Assembly: GCA_963778375.1 (NCBI GenBank)
Contig: CAVZTX010000006.1
Span: 62,001-126,000 of the forward strand
Reading direction: 5' to 3'
From: CAVZTX01 sp963778375
Lineage (GTDB): Bacteria; Chloroflexota; Ktedonobacteria; Ktedonobacterales; Ktedonobacteraceae
Length of the DNA: 64,000 nucleotides
Shown: one piece after another, positions 42,373-51,714 of the stretch
Numbering within the stretch: position 1 is the first letter of the stretch
How the letters are laid out: each line of letters opens with the position of its first letter
Notes under the pieces: generated by a model
Database searches by the model: none
What the model saw: the letters and a program-made list of their open reading frames with translations, nothing else
Told to the model about the DNA's origin: nothing
Made by a program: the position numbers and the translations under genes

Positions 42373-43803
42373 CTATTTCGTACGTACCAGCTTGATCAGT
42401 TTGCCCAGGCCGGGTCTTTGACCGTACATCAGGACGCCGTAGCGATAGATGCGGGCGGAAATCCAGGCGCAGACGAAGATGGCAACGATCATCAGCGCAA
42501 TAGTGAATGGGATCTCCCACCAGGCTGCTCCACCCACTCCAATACGCGTGAGCATCATTGTGGGCGTCCAGAAAGGAACATACGACATTACCTTGAACCA
42601 TGTCGCATTCGGATTGGATATGCCAAAGTAGCTCACAACATATCCAATAACTGCCAGGAATGTGAGGGGCGTGACCGCATTCTGCACCTCATCTTGCCGT
42701 TTCACCAACGCTCCTAGAGCAGCATAGAGGGTCGCATACAGCAAGAACCCCAGAATAAAGTAGACCAGGAGCAGGATGAGGAATGTAATGGAAAGGCTTA
42801 TGATATTGAGAGTGTTGGAACCGAAAAGCGCTGTTTGTAAGGGACTTTGTAGCAGGAGCGCACCAATTCCAACGGCAACCACCAGAGCCATCTGCGTCAG
42901 ACCTGCCGCTCCTATACCCACGACTTTCCCAACCATCAACTGGAACGGGGTAGCAGCATTCACCAGAATTTCCATAATGCGGCTGCCCTTCTCTTCCGCA
43001 ACACCCATTGCCACGCCCATCCCGTAGAGGAGTACGGCCATATAGATCAAGATATTACCGGCAATACCGAGAATATATCCTGCCACTATCTCACTCACCG
43101 GGCGGTTGGTTTGAACCTGCCCGGTGTTCTCAACGTTAAAGCTCGGTTGAGCAAACAGGCTGTTCGTTTGAGCTTGGGTGAGGCCGAGACGATGAGCCGC
43201 ATCAAGGAAGTTGAGCTGCTGCGCCAGGCCCTGTATCGTAGATAGGTTGCTGTCGTTCGTCGAGCTAGCACTGGTGTAATAGGTAAAGTGTAAATCCTGG
43301 TTTGGGCGATCTAATACTAGCAAGATATCCAGGTGGCCACTCTTTACTTGATTTTGCAGGCTGCTGAGCACATCGGCACTCTCAATGGCAACGACAAATT
43401 GAGGAGGTGAGGATGCACTCTGTCCAGGGATATTTGTTCCTGATGTTTGACCCGTCGTCCCATTGAGTGCTGTATTGATATAAGTGGCTAACGCGTTATC
43501 ATTTAGTCCTGCAATAGGCCCGGCGTTGTTCACTACCACTACTCTCGTTTGAGTATTTACATTAGAGGTAAAGAACCGAATAATCGTCGGGACAAAAGCG
43601 CCAATAACCACCAGCAACATGAAGATAATTGTACTGATGATGAAGCTGCGCTGCCTTATACGATTTTTATACTCGCGCCCAACAATCAAGCGAATATTGC
43701 GCCAGGTGTTCTGCCTGGCTGCGCCACCCGCGCTGACTGCTACAGAGCTTTGCTCCTGTTCTGAAACTTCTTTTTCTGGTGTCGTCACAGTGTTCTTTGA
43801 CAT
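42373..43803 (-). CDS. ABC-2 type transporter permease (NatB-like)
   Basis: The 476-residue product has an N-terminal cytoplasmic part, one helix (FIISTIIFMLLVVIGAFVPT), a large extracytoplasmic loop (about 65-245) and five C-terminal helices, with GVAMGVAEEKGSRIMEIL, the ABC-2 (NatB/YhaP) signature. It forms an exporter with the ATPase gene upstream, probably for Na+, drugs or lipids. The substrate cannot be read. Confidence 0.9.
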   Translation of the reverse strand: MSKNTVTTPEKEVSEQEQSSVAVSAGGAARQNTWRNIRLIVGREYKNRIRQRSFIISTIIFMLLVVIGAFVPTIIRFFTSNVNTQTRVVVVNNAGPIAGLNDNALATYINTALNGTTGQTSGTNIPGQSASSPPQFVVAIESADVLSSLQNQVKSGHLDILLVLDRPNQDLHFTYYTSASSTNDSNLSTIQGLAQQLNFLDAAHRLGLTQAQTNSLFAQPSFNVENTGQVQTNRPVSEIVAGYILGIAGNILIYMAVLLYGMGVAMGVAEEKGSRIMEILVNAATPFQLMVGKVVGIGAAGLTQMALVVAVGIGALLLQSPLQTALFGSNTLNIISLSITFLILLLVYFILGFLLYATLYAALGALVKRQDEVQNAVTPLTFLAVIGYVVSYFGISNPNATWFKVMSYVPFWTPTMMLTRIGVGGAAWWEIPFTIALMIVAIFVCAWISARIYRYGVLMYGQRPGLGKLIKLVRTK

Positions 43804-43823
43804 AGTTTTTATTTCACTTTCCG

Positions 43824-44759
43824 CTATGCTGAAAGGACGGATGGAGCATCTGGTAACGCGGTTTTGCCTACGTGCTCAATGAAGATGTCAGTCAGTGATG
43901 GCTCCGTCAATTCAAAACGGCTGATGATGCCACCATGCTGGAGCGCTGCCTCAACAATCAGGTTGGGGTTGAGATTCGCTCGTATTTGCATCTCAATGTA
44001 GTCCTGCCTGCGTTTAGTGACTTGCACGCCCTCCAGTGTATCGAGCCAGCCTGCCTCCGGGTCGTTATCGAGTTTGAGGCGCACGACATTGCGTCCATGC
44101 TGGCGACGAACTTCCTGCACGCTGCCCCGTACAACCGACTCCCCTTTGTTGATGATCACAATATCCTGGCACAACTCCTCGGCCTGCTCCAATTGGTGCG
44201 TTGAGAAGATGATTGTTTTCCCCCGACGATGCATCTCTAAGAATGCCTCTTTCAATACATTGGCATTGACCGGGTCCAGGCCACTAAACGGCTCATCCAT
44301 GATCAAGATCGCCGGATCGTGTAGGATGGTGGCGAGAAACTGTACCTTCTGCTGGTTACCTTTGGAGAGCTCTTCAATCTTCTTCTTGCGATTTGCGTTA
44401 ATCTGAAAACGATCGAGCCATTCGTCCAGAGCTTGTTGGGCAGCCTGTTTCGATAAACCGTTCAGGCGGGCGAGAAAGATCAACTGCTCATCTACTCTCA
44501 TCTTTGGGTAAAGCCCACGCTCTTCCGGAAGATAGCCCCAGTTACGACGTGGTACTTCGCGCACATCTTGACCATTCCAGGTGATGTGGCCAGTATCTGG
44601 ACGAATAATGTCAAGGATCATGCGCATCGTGGTCGTTTTTCCCGCGCCATTTGCTCCCAGGAAGCCAAAGATAGAGCCTTCTTTCACTTCCATAGAGAGG
44701 TCTTTGATGACGTGGAACTCGGCAAACGACTTGTTTACTTGTTCAACTATCAATCCCAT
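43824..44759 (-). CDS. ABC transporter ATPase (NatA-like)
   Basis: The 311-residue product has Walker A GANGAGKTT (35-43), signature LSKGNQQKV (131-139), Walker B ILIMDEP (151-157) and the switch FSTHQLEQAEEL. The C-terminal DUF4162-like domain is typical of NatA. AAGGAG precedes the ATG. It is 20 bp upstream of the permease gene. Confidence 0.94.
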   Translation of the reverse strand: MGLIVEQVNKSFAEFHVIKDLSMEVKEGSIFGFLGANGAGKTTTMRMILDIIRPDTGHITWNGQDVREVPRRNWGYLPEERGLYPKMRVDEQLIFLARLNGLSKQAAQQALDEWLDRFQINANRKKKIEELSKGNQQKVQFLATILHDPAILIMDEPFSGLDPVNANVLKEAFLEMHRRGKTIIFSTHQLEQAEELCQDIVIINKGESVVRGSVQEVRRQHGRNVVRLKLDNDPEAGWLDTLEGVQVTKRRQDYIEMQIRANLNPNLIVEAALQHGGIISRFELTEPSLTDIFIEHVGKTALPDAPSVLSA

Positions 44760-45030
44760 TATGATCGCTCCTTGTTGCTGCTTCTATAAAATGTTTCCAG
44801 GGGATAGAAACCTCAGTGGTATCGAAGTCTCTGTCGGGAAGCGGTATGATCACTTGTTTCGCCATAGCGTCTTGCTTTCTTGTTCATGCGTTGCTTGCAT
44901 TTATCAGCACGTGGATAGTATGTCTCTTCAATTTGATTTTACCACCTCGTTATCGAAAAGTCATTACGAGAGAGGAGAGCTGAGAATAATCCCTTGAGCT
45001 TGCTTTACACTTTAGACAGTGCCATTGTGC
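44760..45030. other. Divergent intergenic region
   Basis: The region separates the ABC operon (minus) from the PLP enzyme (plus). Apart from the -10 box at 45028 nothing recognisable is seen. Confidence 0.4.
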
Positions 45031-45036
45031 TATACT
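45028..45036 (+). promoter_or_regulatory. Extended -10 promoter of the PLP enzyme
   Basis: TGCTATACT is an extended -10 element (TGn-TATACT) with no strong -35. It lies 55 bp upstream of the start codon. Confidence 0.45.
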
Positions 45037-45090
45037 GGTGTCTATTCAGATCGAAGTGTAGCAGTGAAGTAGTACAGGAGCATAATTACC

Positions 45091-46359
45091 ATGACCAATT
45101 CCCATCCCTCTTCGTCACTTCCTTCGTTAGACGATATGCTACAATCCCTGTTGATCATCGAGGAGGGGGAGCATGAATTTGCGGGTGAGGAGGAAGGTGT
45201 GCAAGAACTGCGGCAGCTCTTTTTCCCAATCACGCGCAACAGTATCTATTTGAATCATGCTGCCAATGGCCCGCTGCCTCGACCAGTTGCCCGTACCACT
45301 CACGAGTACATCGATGATATTTCTCTTTTCGGGAACATTAATTTTGCACGCTGGACGGAGTACGAGCGCGGGGCGCATCGTCGTTTGGCGAGTTTGATTT
45401 CCGCCCGGCCCGACCAGATTGCTTTCACAGCAAGCACCGGCGATGGGCTGATGATGATAGCGCAAGGGTTACAGTGGCAGGCAGGCGATACGATTATTAT
45501 TGCCGAGGGAGAGTTCCCCAGCAACGTCTATCCCTGGCTCAATTTAAAAGAGCAAGGTGTGCAGATACACACCGTAGCAACGCGCGACAGCCGCATTGTT
45601 GTAGAGGATGTACTTGCTAGCATCACGGATCATACGCGTCTTGTGAGCCTGGGCCTCGTTGAGTTTTCCACGGGCTTTCGCAATGATATTGCTACCATTG
45701 CCCGCTATTGCCACGAACGGGGAATTGTTTGCGGCATCGATGCTATGCAGGCGCTGGGGGCAGTGGATATCAATGTAGGAGCGCTTGGCGTTGATTTTCT
45801 AGCGGCGGCTTCGCATAAATGGCTGCTCAGTCCGCCAACAACCGGCATACTTTATGTATCCGATTCACTTCTTTCGCAGTTGCATTTTCCACGTAGAGGC
45901 TGGTTTAGTGTAGAAACTCCTTTCGACTTCTTCAATCATGAGCAACCGCTCAAAGCGGGAGCGGCGCGTTTCGAGCATAGTTCATCCAATCGTACACCTA
46001 TTGTTGGCCTGGACGCTGCCTTGGGGATCTTTGAGAGTATTGATGGAGGGATGCAGGCGGTGGAGGCACGTATTTTAGGGCTAACGGCTCACGCTAGCGA
46101 GGGTTTAGGGCGGCTGGACTATGCGGTGGTCTCACCACAAGGCGAGGGTGAACGCTCAGGAATTGTCTGCTTTCAGCCACATAGTGAACGGCAGGATTTG
46201 AGCGCTCAGCAGATTGTGGATGAACTGGCTTTGCGCAATATACACCTGGCGGCACGCGGCAGTATCGTGCGGATCTCCCCTCATTTCTATAACACCCTCG
46301 AGGAGATTGATGCCTTACTCAACGCGCTTGAAGAGATGAAAATGCCCGTTTTACATTAG
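45091..46359 (+). CDS. Class V aminotransferase / cysteine desulfurase-like PLP enzyme
   Basis: The 422-residue product has FPITRNSIYLNHAANGPLPR, an aspartate for the PLP ring at D217 (GIVCGIDAMQALGAV) and the Schiff-base lysine K243 in AAASHKWLLSPP. It is related to class V aminotransferases (cysteine desulfurase and isopenicillin-epimerase types). The acidic N-terminal extension (about 45 residues) is unusual. The exact substrate is not determinable. AGGAG lies 10 bp before the ATG. Confidence 0.85.
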   Translation: MTNSHPSSSLPSLDDMLQSLLIIEEGEHEFAGEEEGVQELRQLFFPITRNSIYLNHAANGPLPRPVARTTHEYIDDISLFGNINFARWTEYERGAHRRLASLISARPDQIAFTASTGDGLMMIAQGLQWQAGDTIIIAEGEFPSNVYPWLNLKEQGVQIHTVATRDSRIVVEDVLASITDHTRLVSLGLVEFSTGFRNDIATIARYCHERGIVCGIDAMQALGAVDINVGALGVDFLAAASHKWLLSPPTTGILYVSDSLLSQLHFPRRGWFSVETPFDFFNHEQPLKAGAARFEHSSSNRTPIVGLDAALGIFESIDGGMQAVEARILGLTAHASEGLGRLDYAVVSPQGEGERSGIVCFQPHSERQDLSAQQIVDELALRNIHLAARGSIVRISPHFYNTLEEIDALLNALEEMKMPVLH

Positions 46360-46526
46360 TCCGAACAATACGTCTTAAAGAGAGTAAGGAGTTCAAATTC
46401 GTATTGCAAATCTAGTGCCAGCCGCCCATTAATATCCAACCGCATAGAAGTGTAAAGGGATAACTAACCCTACGAAGCCACCGCTTCAGTTTTGTGACAG
46501 GGGCATGCCCTGCAAAGGAGCTGCAC

Positions 46527-46724
46527 ATGCAAATCTCTATTGTGGTCCGATGTTCTGTCAGGTTCACGGAAGTAGTTCTCGATGAGCCGGAGAATACTGA
46601 GTTCTTCATAGAAGAGTGTGTGAGCCGAGCGTTACTCGAACTTTTCGATGTGGTAGAGGTAGAGAAGGTACAGATCGGTGACGCCTCGCAGGAATACGAA
46701 TTTGACGATGCACCCTCTTATTGA
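46527..46724 (+). CDS. Small acidic hypothetical protein
   Basis: The 65-residue product MQISIVVRCSVRFTEVVLDE... has alternating hydrophobic strands and an acidic end (EYEFDDAPSY). AAAGGAG is 7 bp before the ATG at 46527, which supports translation. No family is recognised. It stands alone between the PLP enzyme and azlC. Confidence 0.55.
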   Translation: MQISIVVRCSVRFTEVVLDEPENTEFFIEECVSRALLELFDVVEVEKVQIGDASQEYEFDDAPSY

Positions 46725-46767
46725 GGATGATACTACCACAGATGATTGGTAGGATTGCCTCAACTCT

Positions 46768-46773
46768 TATAAT
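46768..46773 (+). promoter_or_regulatory. -10 box directly before azlC
   Basis: A perfect TATAAT ends 6 nt before the azlC ATG (46780), and no ribosome site separates them. This suggests a leaderless transcript. No convincing -35 is present. Confidence 0.4.
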
Positions 46774-46779
46774 GGCGTT

Positions 46780-47475
46780 ATGACAACGCCACGTTCTGAA
46801 CTATTGCATGGTATCAAGGACGAACTGCCGATTCTGATAGGTGTATTACCTTTCGGCATGATCTATGGGGTTTCCGCGCTGAGCGCGGGTATTCCAGCGA
46901 GTATTGCCCAGGCTATGTCATGCATTGTCTTCGCAGGGGCAGCGCAATTTGTGGTTGGCCAGTTGATTAGATCTGGTACTCCCTGGCTTGTCGTCATCCT
47001 GACTGCTTTTATTGTGAATATCCGTCATTTGCTCTACAGCGCTTCGGTAGCTCCTTACACCCGTAAGCTCCATCCTCTGTGGAAGTTACTGCTGGCGTAT
47101 CTATTGACCGACGAGGCCTATGCAGTGACGATCTCACACTACCAGCAACCTGAAGACGATACGCAGAAGCACTGGTATTTTCTGGGTGCTGGACTCGCGT
47201 TGTGGATGACCTGGCAAGTGAGCACAGCAGCAGGTATTTTTCTGGGAGGGCAAATACCCGCGAATTGGTCGCTAGACTTCACATCGACGCTCACTTTTAT
47301 CGCGCTCGTTGTGCCCGCACTGAAGGATTACGCCAGCACCACTGCTGCGCTGACCGCTGCAATAACCGCGGTGCTGGTCATTGCGTTACCACTCAAACTG
47401 GGAATAGCTATCGCAGCGCTGGTTGGTATCGCTACTGGTCTCACTGTGGAGATGAAGAAAACAAAGTCCATATAG
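46780..47475 (+). CDS. azlC: Branched-chain amino acid exporter, large subunit
   Basis: The 231-residue AzlC-family protein has LIGVLPFGMIYGVSALSAGI, MSCIVFAGAAQFVVGQL, and ILTAFIVNIRHLLYSASVAP with LTDEAYAVTI. With AzlD it exports branched-chain amino acids or analogues. AzlD follows after 13 bp. An ATG nine bases upstream closes after three codons, so the start is 46780. Confidence 0.92.
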   Translation: MTTPRSELLHGIKDELPILIGVLPFGMIYGVSALSAGIPASIAQAMSCIVFAGAAQFVVGQLIRSGTPWLVVILTAFIVNIRHLLYSASVAPYTRKLHPLWKLLLAYLLTDEAYAVTISHYQQPEDDTQKHWYFLGAGLALWMTWQVSTAAGIFLGGQIPANWSLDFTSTLTFIALVVPALKDYASTTAALTAAITAVLVIALPLKLGIAIAALVGIATGLTVEMKKTKSI

Positions 47476-47488
47476 CAAGGAACCAAGT

Positions 47489-47821
47489 ATGTCACAGGGA
47501 TGGCTGTGGGCTACCATTATCATTATCGGACTACTGACCTTTGGTATTCGCGTGTCCTTCATGTTGTTCATGGGTAAAGTGCGCATTTTGCCAATGGCGC
47601 AGGCGGCGCTACGTTTTGTACCCGTCGCAGTGCTCTCAGCGCTGATCGCACCTGCGCTATTCTTACCTCGCGGCTCACTAGACCTGTCCTTTGGCAACAT
47701 TCGGCTCATCGCGGGTATAATTGCGATACTTGTAGCCTGGCGCACGAAAAACGTGCTGCTGACAATCGTCGTAGGCATGGTATGTTTGCTCATCCTGCAA
47801 GCATTTGTATCCTCGCATTAA
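47489..47821 (+). CDS. azlD: Branched-chain amino acid exporter, small subunit
   Basis: The 110-residue membrane protein of the AzlD family has TFGIRVSFMLFMGKVRILPM, LRFVPVAVLSALIAPALFLP and a final helix NVLLTIVVGMVCLLI. It works with AzlC upstream. Length and helix count are normal. Confidence 0.9.
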   Translation: MSQGWLWATIIIIGLLTFGIRVSFMLFMGKVRILPMAQAALRFVPVAVLSALIAPALFLPRGSLDLSFGNIRLIAGIIAILVAWRTKNVLLTIVVGMVCLLILQAFVSSH

Positions 47822-47870
47822 GGTATACTATTGGTAGCTTATGACCAGTTTATTTTCAGGAGTATACCTT
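47820..47870. promoter_or_regulatory. Inverted repeat around the Nudix gene start
   Basis: AAGGTATACT (47820-47829) and AGTATACCTT (47861-47870) are exact reverse complements 31 nt apart. The left arm contains a TATACT -10 box. The right arm begins at the AGGAG of the Nudix gene. Confidence 0.5.
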
Positions 47871-47871
47871 T

Positions 47872-48414
47872 ATGTCGCAGACTAATATCCCTATCGATAT
47901 TCCTACAGAGCGTCCTCGGCCTAAGCGTCCGCTCAGTCTTGGAGCGGGGGCGGTTGTTGTACATGAAGGGAGGGTATTGCTTGTGCGCAATATCTATGGG
48001 GTAACCAAAGGGCGCTACTTGCTGCCGGCCGGGCGTGTGAATGTTGGCGAACTGCCTGATCGAACAGCGGTACGTGAGATGTTCGAGGAGACGAATCTGC
48101 GAATAGAAATCGAAGGCTTGATAGGACTGCGCTTGTGGGTGCTCGATGATGGCGAGCACAACTACTTTTTTATGTTCCTCGCAAAGCTGCTTTCCCCCAT
48201 TAGCGATCTGCGCCCCAACCTGGCTGAGATCGATGATGCTCGATTTTTTTCTACTGAAGAGATGGACGCCTTGAGCGTTGATGAGACATGGTCGGGAGCC
48301 GTTGCGATTGCTCGCAAGGCTCTTGAGCCTGGTGCTTCTGTGTGGCCAAACTATGCTGAACTATCAGATACGTCGGGTGTGGATTCGCCAGATCTGTGGC
48401 GGATTTGGATGTGA
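47872..48414 (+). CDS. Nudix hydrolase
   Basis: The 180-residue product has the Nudix box GRVNVGELPDRTAVREMFEE (54-73, continuing TNL). Nudix enzymes hydrolyse nucleoside diphosphates linked to other groups. GAGAVVVHEGRVLLVRN starts the fold. No extra domain names a substrate. AGGAG precedes the ATG. Confidence 0.88.
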   Translation: MSQTNIPIDIPTERPRPKRPLSLGAGAVVVHEGRVLLVRNIYGVTKGRYLLPAGRVNVGELPDRTAVREMFEETNLRIEIEGLIGLRLWVLDDGEHNYFFMFLAKLLSPISDLRPNLAEIDDARFFSTEEMDALSVDETWSGAVAIARKALEPGASVWPNYAELSDTSGVDSPDLWRIWM

Positions 48415-48418
48415 TGGG

Positions 48419-48540
48419 TTTAGGGGCCGATTTATCGGCGTTTTGGGCGAGATCCTTCGCTGCGCTCAGGATGACATCGCTCCATTTCGACCCCTATGGG
48501 GATTTCGGCATTTTGTTAAGGGCTATAATTGGTCCCTATA
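48419..48540. repeat. Composite repeat block between Nudix and fumC
   Basis: A GGCCGATTTATCGGCG element is interrupted by a GATCCTTCGCTGCGCTCAGG palindrome (48451-48477), with GACCCCTATGG and TTGGTCCCTA ends following. The GTCATCC-family repeat appears to have landed inside a GGCCGAT-family copy. Confidence 0.7.
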
Positions 48541-49959
48541 CTAGCCGCCGACGGGGCCGCCTTCGAGGCCGGGTTTTGTCATGCTGGCGGGATCGAGGAG
48601 GCGGTCGAGTTCCTCTTCGGAGAGGTTTGTCTTCTCGCGGGCGACCTCGCGAATGGTCTTGCCGGTTTTGTATGCTTCTTTTGAGATGTTGGCGGCGGCA
48701 TCGTAGCCAATACTGGGGGCAAGGGCTGTGCAGATCGCTAAGCCACGTTCGACCATTTCAGGTCCCTTCGTTGTTGCCTGCAATCCTTTGATACATTGCT
48801 CGGTAAAGTTGCGGGTAGCCGCTGCTAGCAGGTTGATCGATTGGAGAAGGTTGTAGGCAGTGACGGGCATCATGACGTTGATCTCGAAGTTGCCGGATTG
48901 TCCCGCGATGGTAATCGTGGTGTGGTTACCCATGACCTGGGCACAGACCATGCAGACGGATTCCGCGATGACCGGATTGACTTTGCCGGGCATGATGGAG
49001 CTGCCGGGCTGAACGGCTGGCAGGTCTATCTCGCCGATACCGGCGCGTGGTCCGGAGCCGAGCCAGCGAATGTCGTTGGCAATTTTCATGAGGCTGACTG
49101 CCAGGGTATTGAGCGCTCCACTGGCCTCGACGACGTTATCAAGTGTGCTTTGCGCCTGGAAGTGGTTGCTTGTTTCATGCACATGCACACCATTCATTTC
49201 AGAGAGACGTTTAGTCACACGCGCGGCAAATTCAGGATGGGTATTGACGCCTGTGCCGACGGCAGTCCCGCCGAGCGCAACCTCGGATAGCTCGCTCACT
49301 GCGTGGCGCATGCGGGCAATGCTGCGTTCGATCTGTCCCGCGTAGCCTTGAAATTCTTGTCCCAGGCGAATCGGTGTGGCATCTTGCAAGTGAGTGCGGC
49401 CAGTTTTTATAACCGGCATGAACTCTTCCGCTTTCTGCTCCAACGCTCGCTGTAAGCCTTCTAAAGCAGGTATCAGGTCGTGCTCGATGCTGACAAGCGC
49501 GGAGAGATGGATGGCGGTGGGGATTACATCATTCGATGATTGACCAAAGTTTACATGGTCGTTGGGGTGAACTTTACGCGAGCCACGGGAGCCGCCTAGC
49601 AGTTCGCTGGCGCGATTGGCGATGACCTCGTTGGCGTTCATGTTTGTGGAGGTGCCGGAACCTGTCTGAAAGATGTCCAGGACGAAGTGATTGTCGAGTT
49701 TGCCATCGATGACCTCCTGGGCAGCCCGGTTAATCGCTTCGGCAATCTGGCGATCAAGAGTTCCTAAGGACATGTTTGCCTCTGCCGCGGCCTGTTTGAT
49801 CTGTCCCAAAGCGCGAATAAACTGGCGTGGGAAACGCAAATCGCTGATCGGAAAATTGAGTACGGCACGCTGCGTGCTGGCACCGTAATAAGCATCGGCC
49901 GGTACGCGCATCTCTCCCATCGAGTCTCGCTCAACGCGCATCTCTTGTGTGCTGTCCAT
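48541..49959 (-). CDS. fumC: Fumarate hydratase class II
   Basis: The 472-residue enzyme interconverts fumarate and malate in the TCA cycle. It has MGEMRVPADAYYGASTQRA, TGSGTSTNMNANEVIANRA, KTGRTHLQDATPI and the fumarase/aspartase signature GSSIMPGKVNPVI (about 317-329). GAGGAG precedes the ATG. It is the Fe-independent class. Aspartase is less likely, but sequence alone does not fully exclude it. Confidence 0.92.
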   Translation of the reverse strand: MDSTQEMRVERDSMGEMRVPADAYYGASTQRAVLNFPISDLRFPRQFIRALGQIKQAAAEANMSLGTLDRQIAEAINRAAQEVIDGKLDNHFVLDIFQTGSGTSTNMNANEVIANRASELLGGSRGSRKVHPNDHVNFGQSSNDVIPTAIHLSALVSIEHDLIPALEGLQRALEQKAEEFMPVIKTGRTHLQDATPIRLGQEFQGYAGQIERSIARMRHAVSELSEVALGGTAVGTGVNTHPEFAARVTKRLSEMNGVHVHETSNHFQAQSTLDNVVEASGALNTLAVSLMKIANDIRWLGSGPRAGIGEIDLPAVQPGSSIMPGKVNPVIAESVCMVCAQVMGNHTTITIAGQSGNFEINVMMPVTAYNLLQSINLLAAATRNFTEQCIKGLQATTKGPEMVERGLAICTALAPSIGYDAAANISKEAYKTGKTIREVAREKTNLSEEELDRLLDPASMTKPGLEGGPVGG

Positions 49960-50262
49960 GATGTTGCTCCTCGTTGAGTTTGGTGCATAAGTTATGGGGA
50001 TATTATATCATGGTGAGGTTTCTAGCAATGCCTGGTACCTGGAGTGACTCAAGTATCTGAAGAGAGACACTACCGGCTCACACACTTATTGATCACGATA
50101 ATCAATCCGCTTGATCCTGAGGATAGTTAGTCCTCTCCGACAAATCCTGTTAATGTTTGTCAAGATAGGGAGGATATACCTGCGGTTCGTCACAAATGCT
50201 ATCATACAAAGTGAACCAAGAACAATCGGCAGGTGGATATCTAACATGAGGAGACCGAAATC
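49960..50262. other. Intergenic region between fumC and Nudix gene
   Basis: The two genes diverge. No gene or strong repeat is seen. Confidence 0.4.
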
Positions 50263-50784
50263 GTGCCTGAAGCTACTTTCAAATATTGTCCGATGTGTGC
50301 ATCGCCTCTGGTTGAAAAGTACATTTTTAATATTGAGCGCCAGACGTGTCCTGAGTGCGGCTTTATCTTGTTTCCTGCTCCCAAGCTAGTGACGGTTGTG
50401 GTGGTTGAATATGAAGGCAAAATTCTGCTGGGCAAGCGCAATATGAATCCCGCCAGGGGTATGTGGAGCTTTTTCGGAGGATATGTGGATCGGGGCGAAA
50501 AGCTGGAGGAGGCGGCAATTCGCGAGGTAAAAGAGGAGACGAACCTGGATGTGCAGTTAGATGGACTGCTTGGACTTTATAGCGAGAATGGTAGCCCGCA
50601 TGTCTTAGTAGCTTATCGTGCCAGCGCCATTCATAACGATATTAGTGCTCTGGCGGCGCAACCTGAAGAAATGAGCGAATTGGCGCTCTTCTCTTTAGAA
50701 GAGATACCCAAACTGGCCTTTCCCTTCGATAACCAGATTCTGGACGATTGGAAGAAAACGAACAATGCGGGTCAGGCACAATGA
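50263..50784 (+). CDS. Zinc-ribbon Nudix hydrolase
   Basis: The 173-residue product has an N-terminal zinc ribbon (C9, C12, C29, C32) and a Nudix box GYVDRGEKLEEAAIREVKEE (73-92, continuing TNL). This arrangement resembles NudC-type NADH pyrophosphatases and small decapping enzymes, without the full-length NudC N-domain. It starts at GTG 50263 after AGGAGACC. Its stop overlaps the next gene by ATGA. Confidence 0.88.
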   Translation: MPEATFKYCPMCASPLVEKYIFNIERQTCPECGFILFPAPKLVTVVVVEYEGKILLGKRNMNPARGMWSFFGGYVDRGEKLEEAAIREVKEETNLDVQLDGLLGLYSENGSPHVLVAYRASAIHNDISALAAQPEEMSELALFSLEEIPKLAFPFDNQILDDWKKTNNAGQAQ

Positions 50785-51023
50785 TACCAGAAGAACTTCG
50801 ATTTCAGCTTACCAAGTATGGTTTTACGAACTCCGATGAAGTGGCGTTGCGGGAGGCGTTGGAAACGCAAGTCGAGACCTATACACTGATTAAGCTGGCT
50901 CCCTGGCCAGCCCGTCGCTGGAAGTGCCGTTACCGGTTGATGATGGGTGATAGGTTTTATGATGCTCAAAGCGTAGCAGAAGCATATGCCATGGGGTTGG
51001 CTGCGGTTTTAGGAAATAATTGA
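50781..51023 (+). CDS. Small hypothetical protein coupled to Nudix gene
   Basis: The 80-residue product MIPEELRFQLTKYGFTNSDE... ends YDAQSVAEAYAMGLAAVLGNN. It starts within the Nudix stop (ATGA), implying coupled translation. It has a basic-aromatic middle (PWPARRWKCRYRLMMG). No family recognised. Confidence 0.6.
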   Translation: MIPEELRFQLTKYGFTNSDEVALREALETQVETYTLIKLAPWPARRWKCRYRLMMGDRFYDAQSVAEAYAMGLAAVLGNN

Positions 51024-51128
51024 TTGATACATCTCACTGTTCCTAACTTGCCATTTGGGCCGTTAATATAATAAGGACAGAATGAATTCTGTCCTGCGCA
51101 CCTTTATAGCTTGAAAGGAACCGTCACT

Positions 51129-51536
51129 ATGCAGCGCACTATGTGCAAAGGGAAAATCCATCGCGCCACCGTGACCCAGGCCAACCTGAACTATGTTGGC
51201 AGCATTACCATCGACCAGGATTTGCTGGATGCTGCTGATATCTATCCCTATGAACAGGTACAAGTGGTCAACGTGAATAACGGGGCACGCCTGGAGACCT
51301 ACACTATCGCGGGCGCTCGTGGCTCTGGTGTGATCTGCCTGAATGGGGCTGCCGCACGGCATGCTGCCGAAGGCGATATTGTGATCATTATGAGCTATGG
51401 GCTATATGACGAGAAGGAGATTCGCTCCTTGGAGCCGCATATCGTCTTTGTCGATGCCGACAATCGCCTGGTTGAGGCGAAACATGTACCTCTGATCGAG
51501 ATGTTACCTGAGTCATTTGCTGAAGCCGTCGTCTAG
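51129..51536 (+). CDS. panD: Aspartate 1-decarboxylase
   Basis: The 135-residue pro-enzyme self-cleaves between G24 and S25 (LNYVGSITID) to form a pyruvoyl group. It then makes beta-alanine for pantothenate and CoA. MCKGKIHRATVTQANLNY and INVNNGARLETY-like stretches fit the family. AAAGGA precedes the ATG at 51129; the frame extends to 51111 but that start lacks support. Confidence 0.94.
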   Translation: MQRTMCKGKIHRATVTQANLNYVGSITIDQDLLDAADIYPYEQVQVVNVNNGARLETYTIAGARGSGVICLNGAAARHAAEGDIVIIMSYGLYDEKEIRSLEPHIVFVDADNRLVEAKHVPLIEMLPESFAEAVV

Positions 51537-51544
51537 CGACTTCG

Positions 51545-51587
51545 CAGTAGTTGATTTCATTCAACTGAACGGTTGAATGAATTACTG
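51545..51587. terminator. Hairpin after panD
   Basis: TTCATTCAAC and GTTGAATGAA form 10-bp perfect arms, with outer CAGTA/TTACTG pairing further. There is no long T-run, so the terminator role is tentative. Confidence 0.5.
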
Positions 51588-51714
51588 CTTCTCCTCTACC
51601 TATCAAACGTTTGTAAGATAACTTTTCCCCTCCAAAGAAGTTTCCACAGTCTTATTTATAAAATATCTATTATTAAATATTGAATAGAATGAGTAATGGT
51701 GGTAAAGAGGGAAG

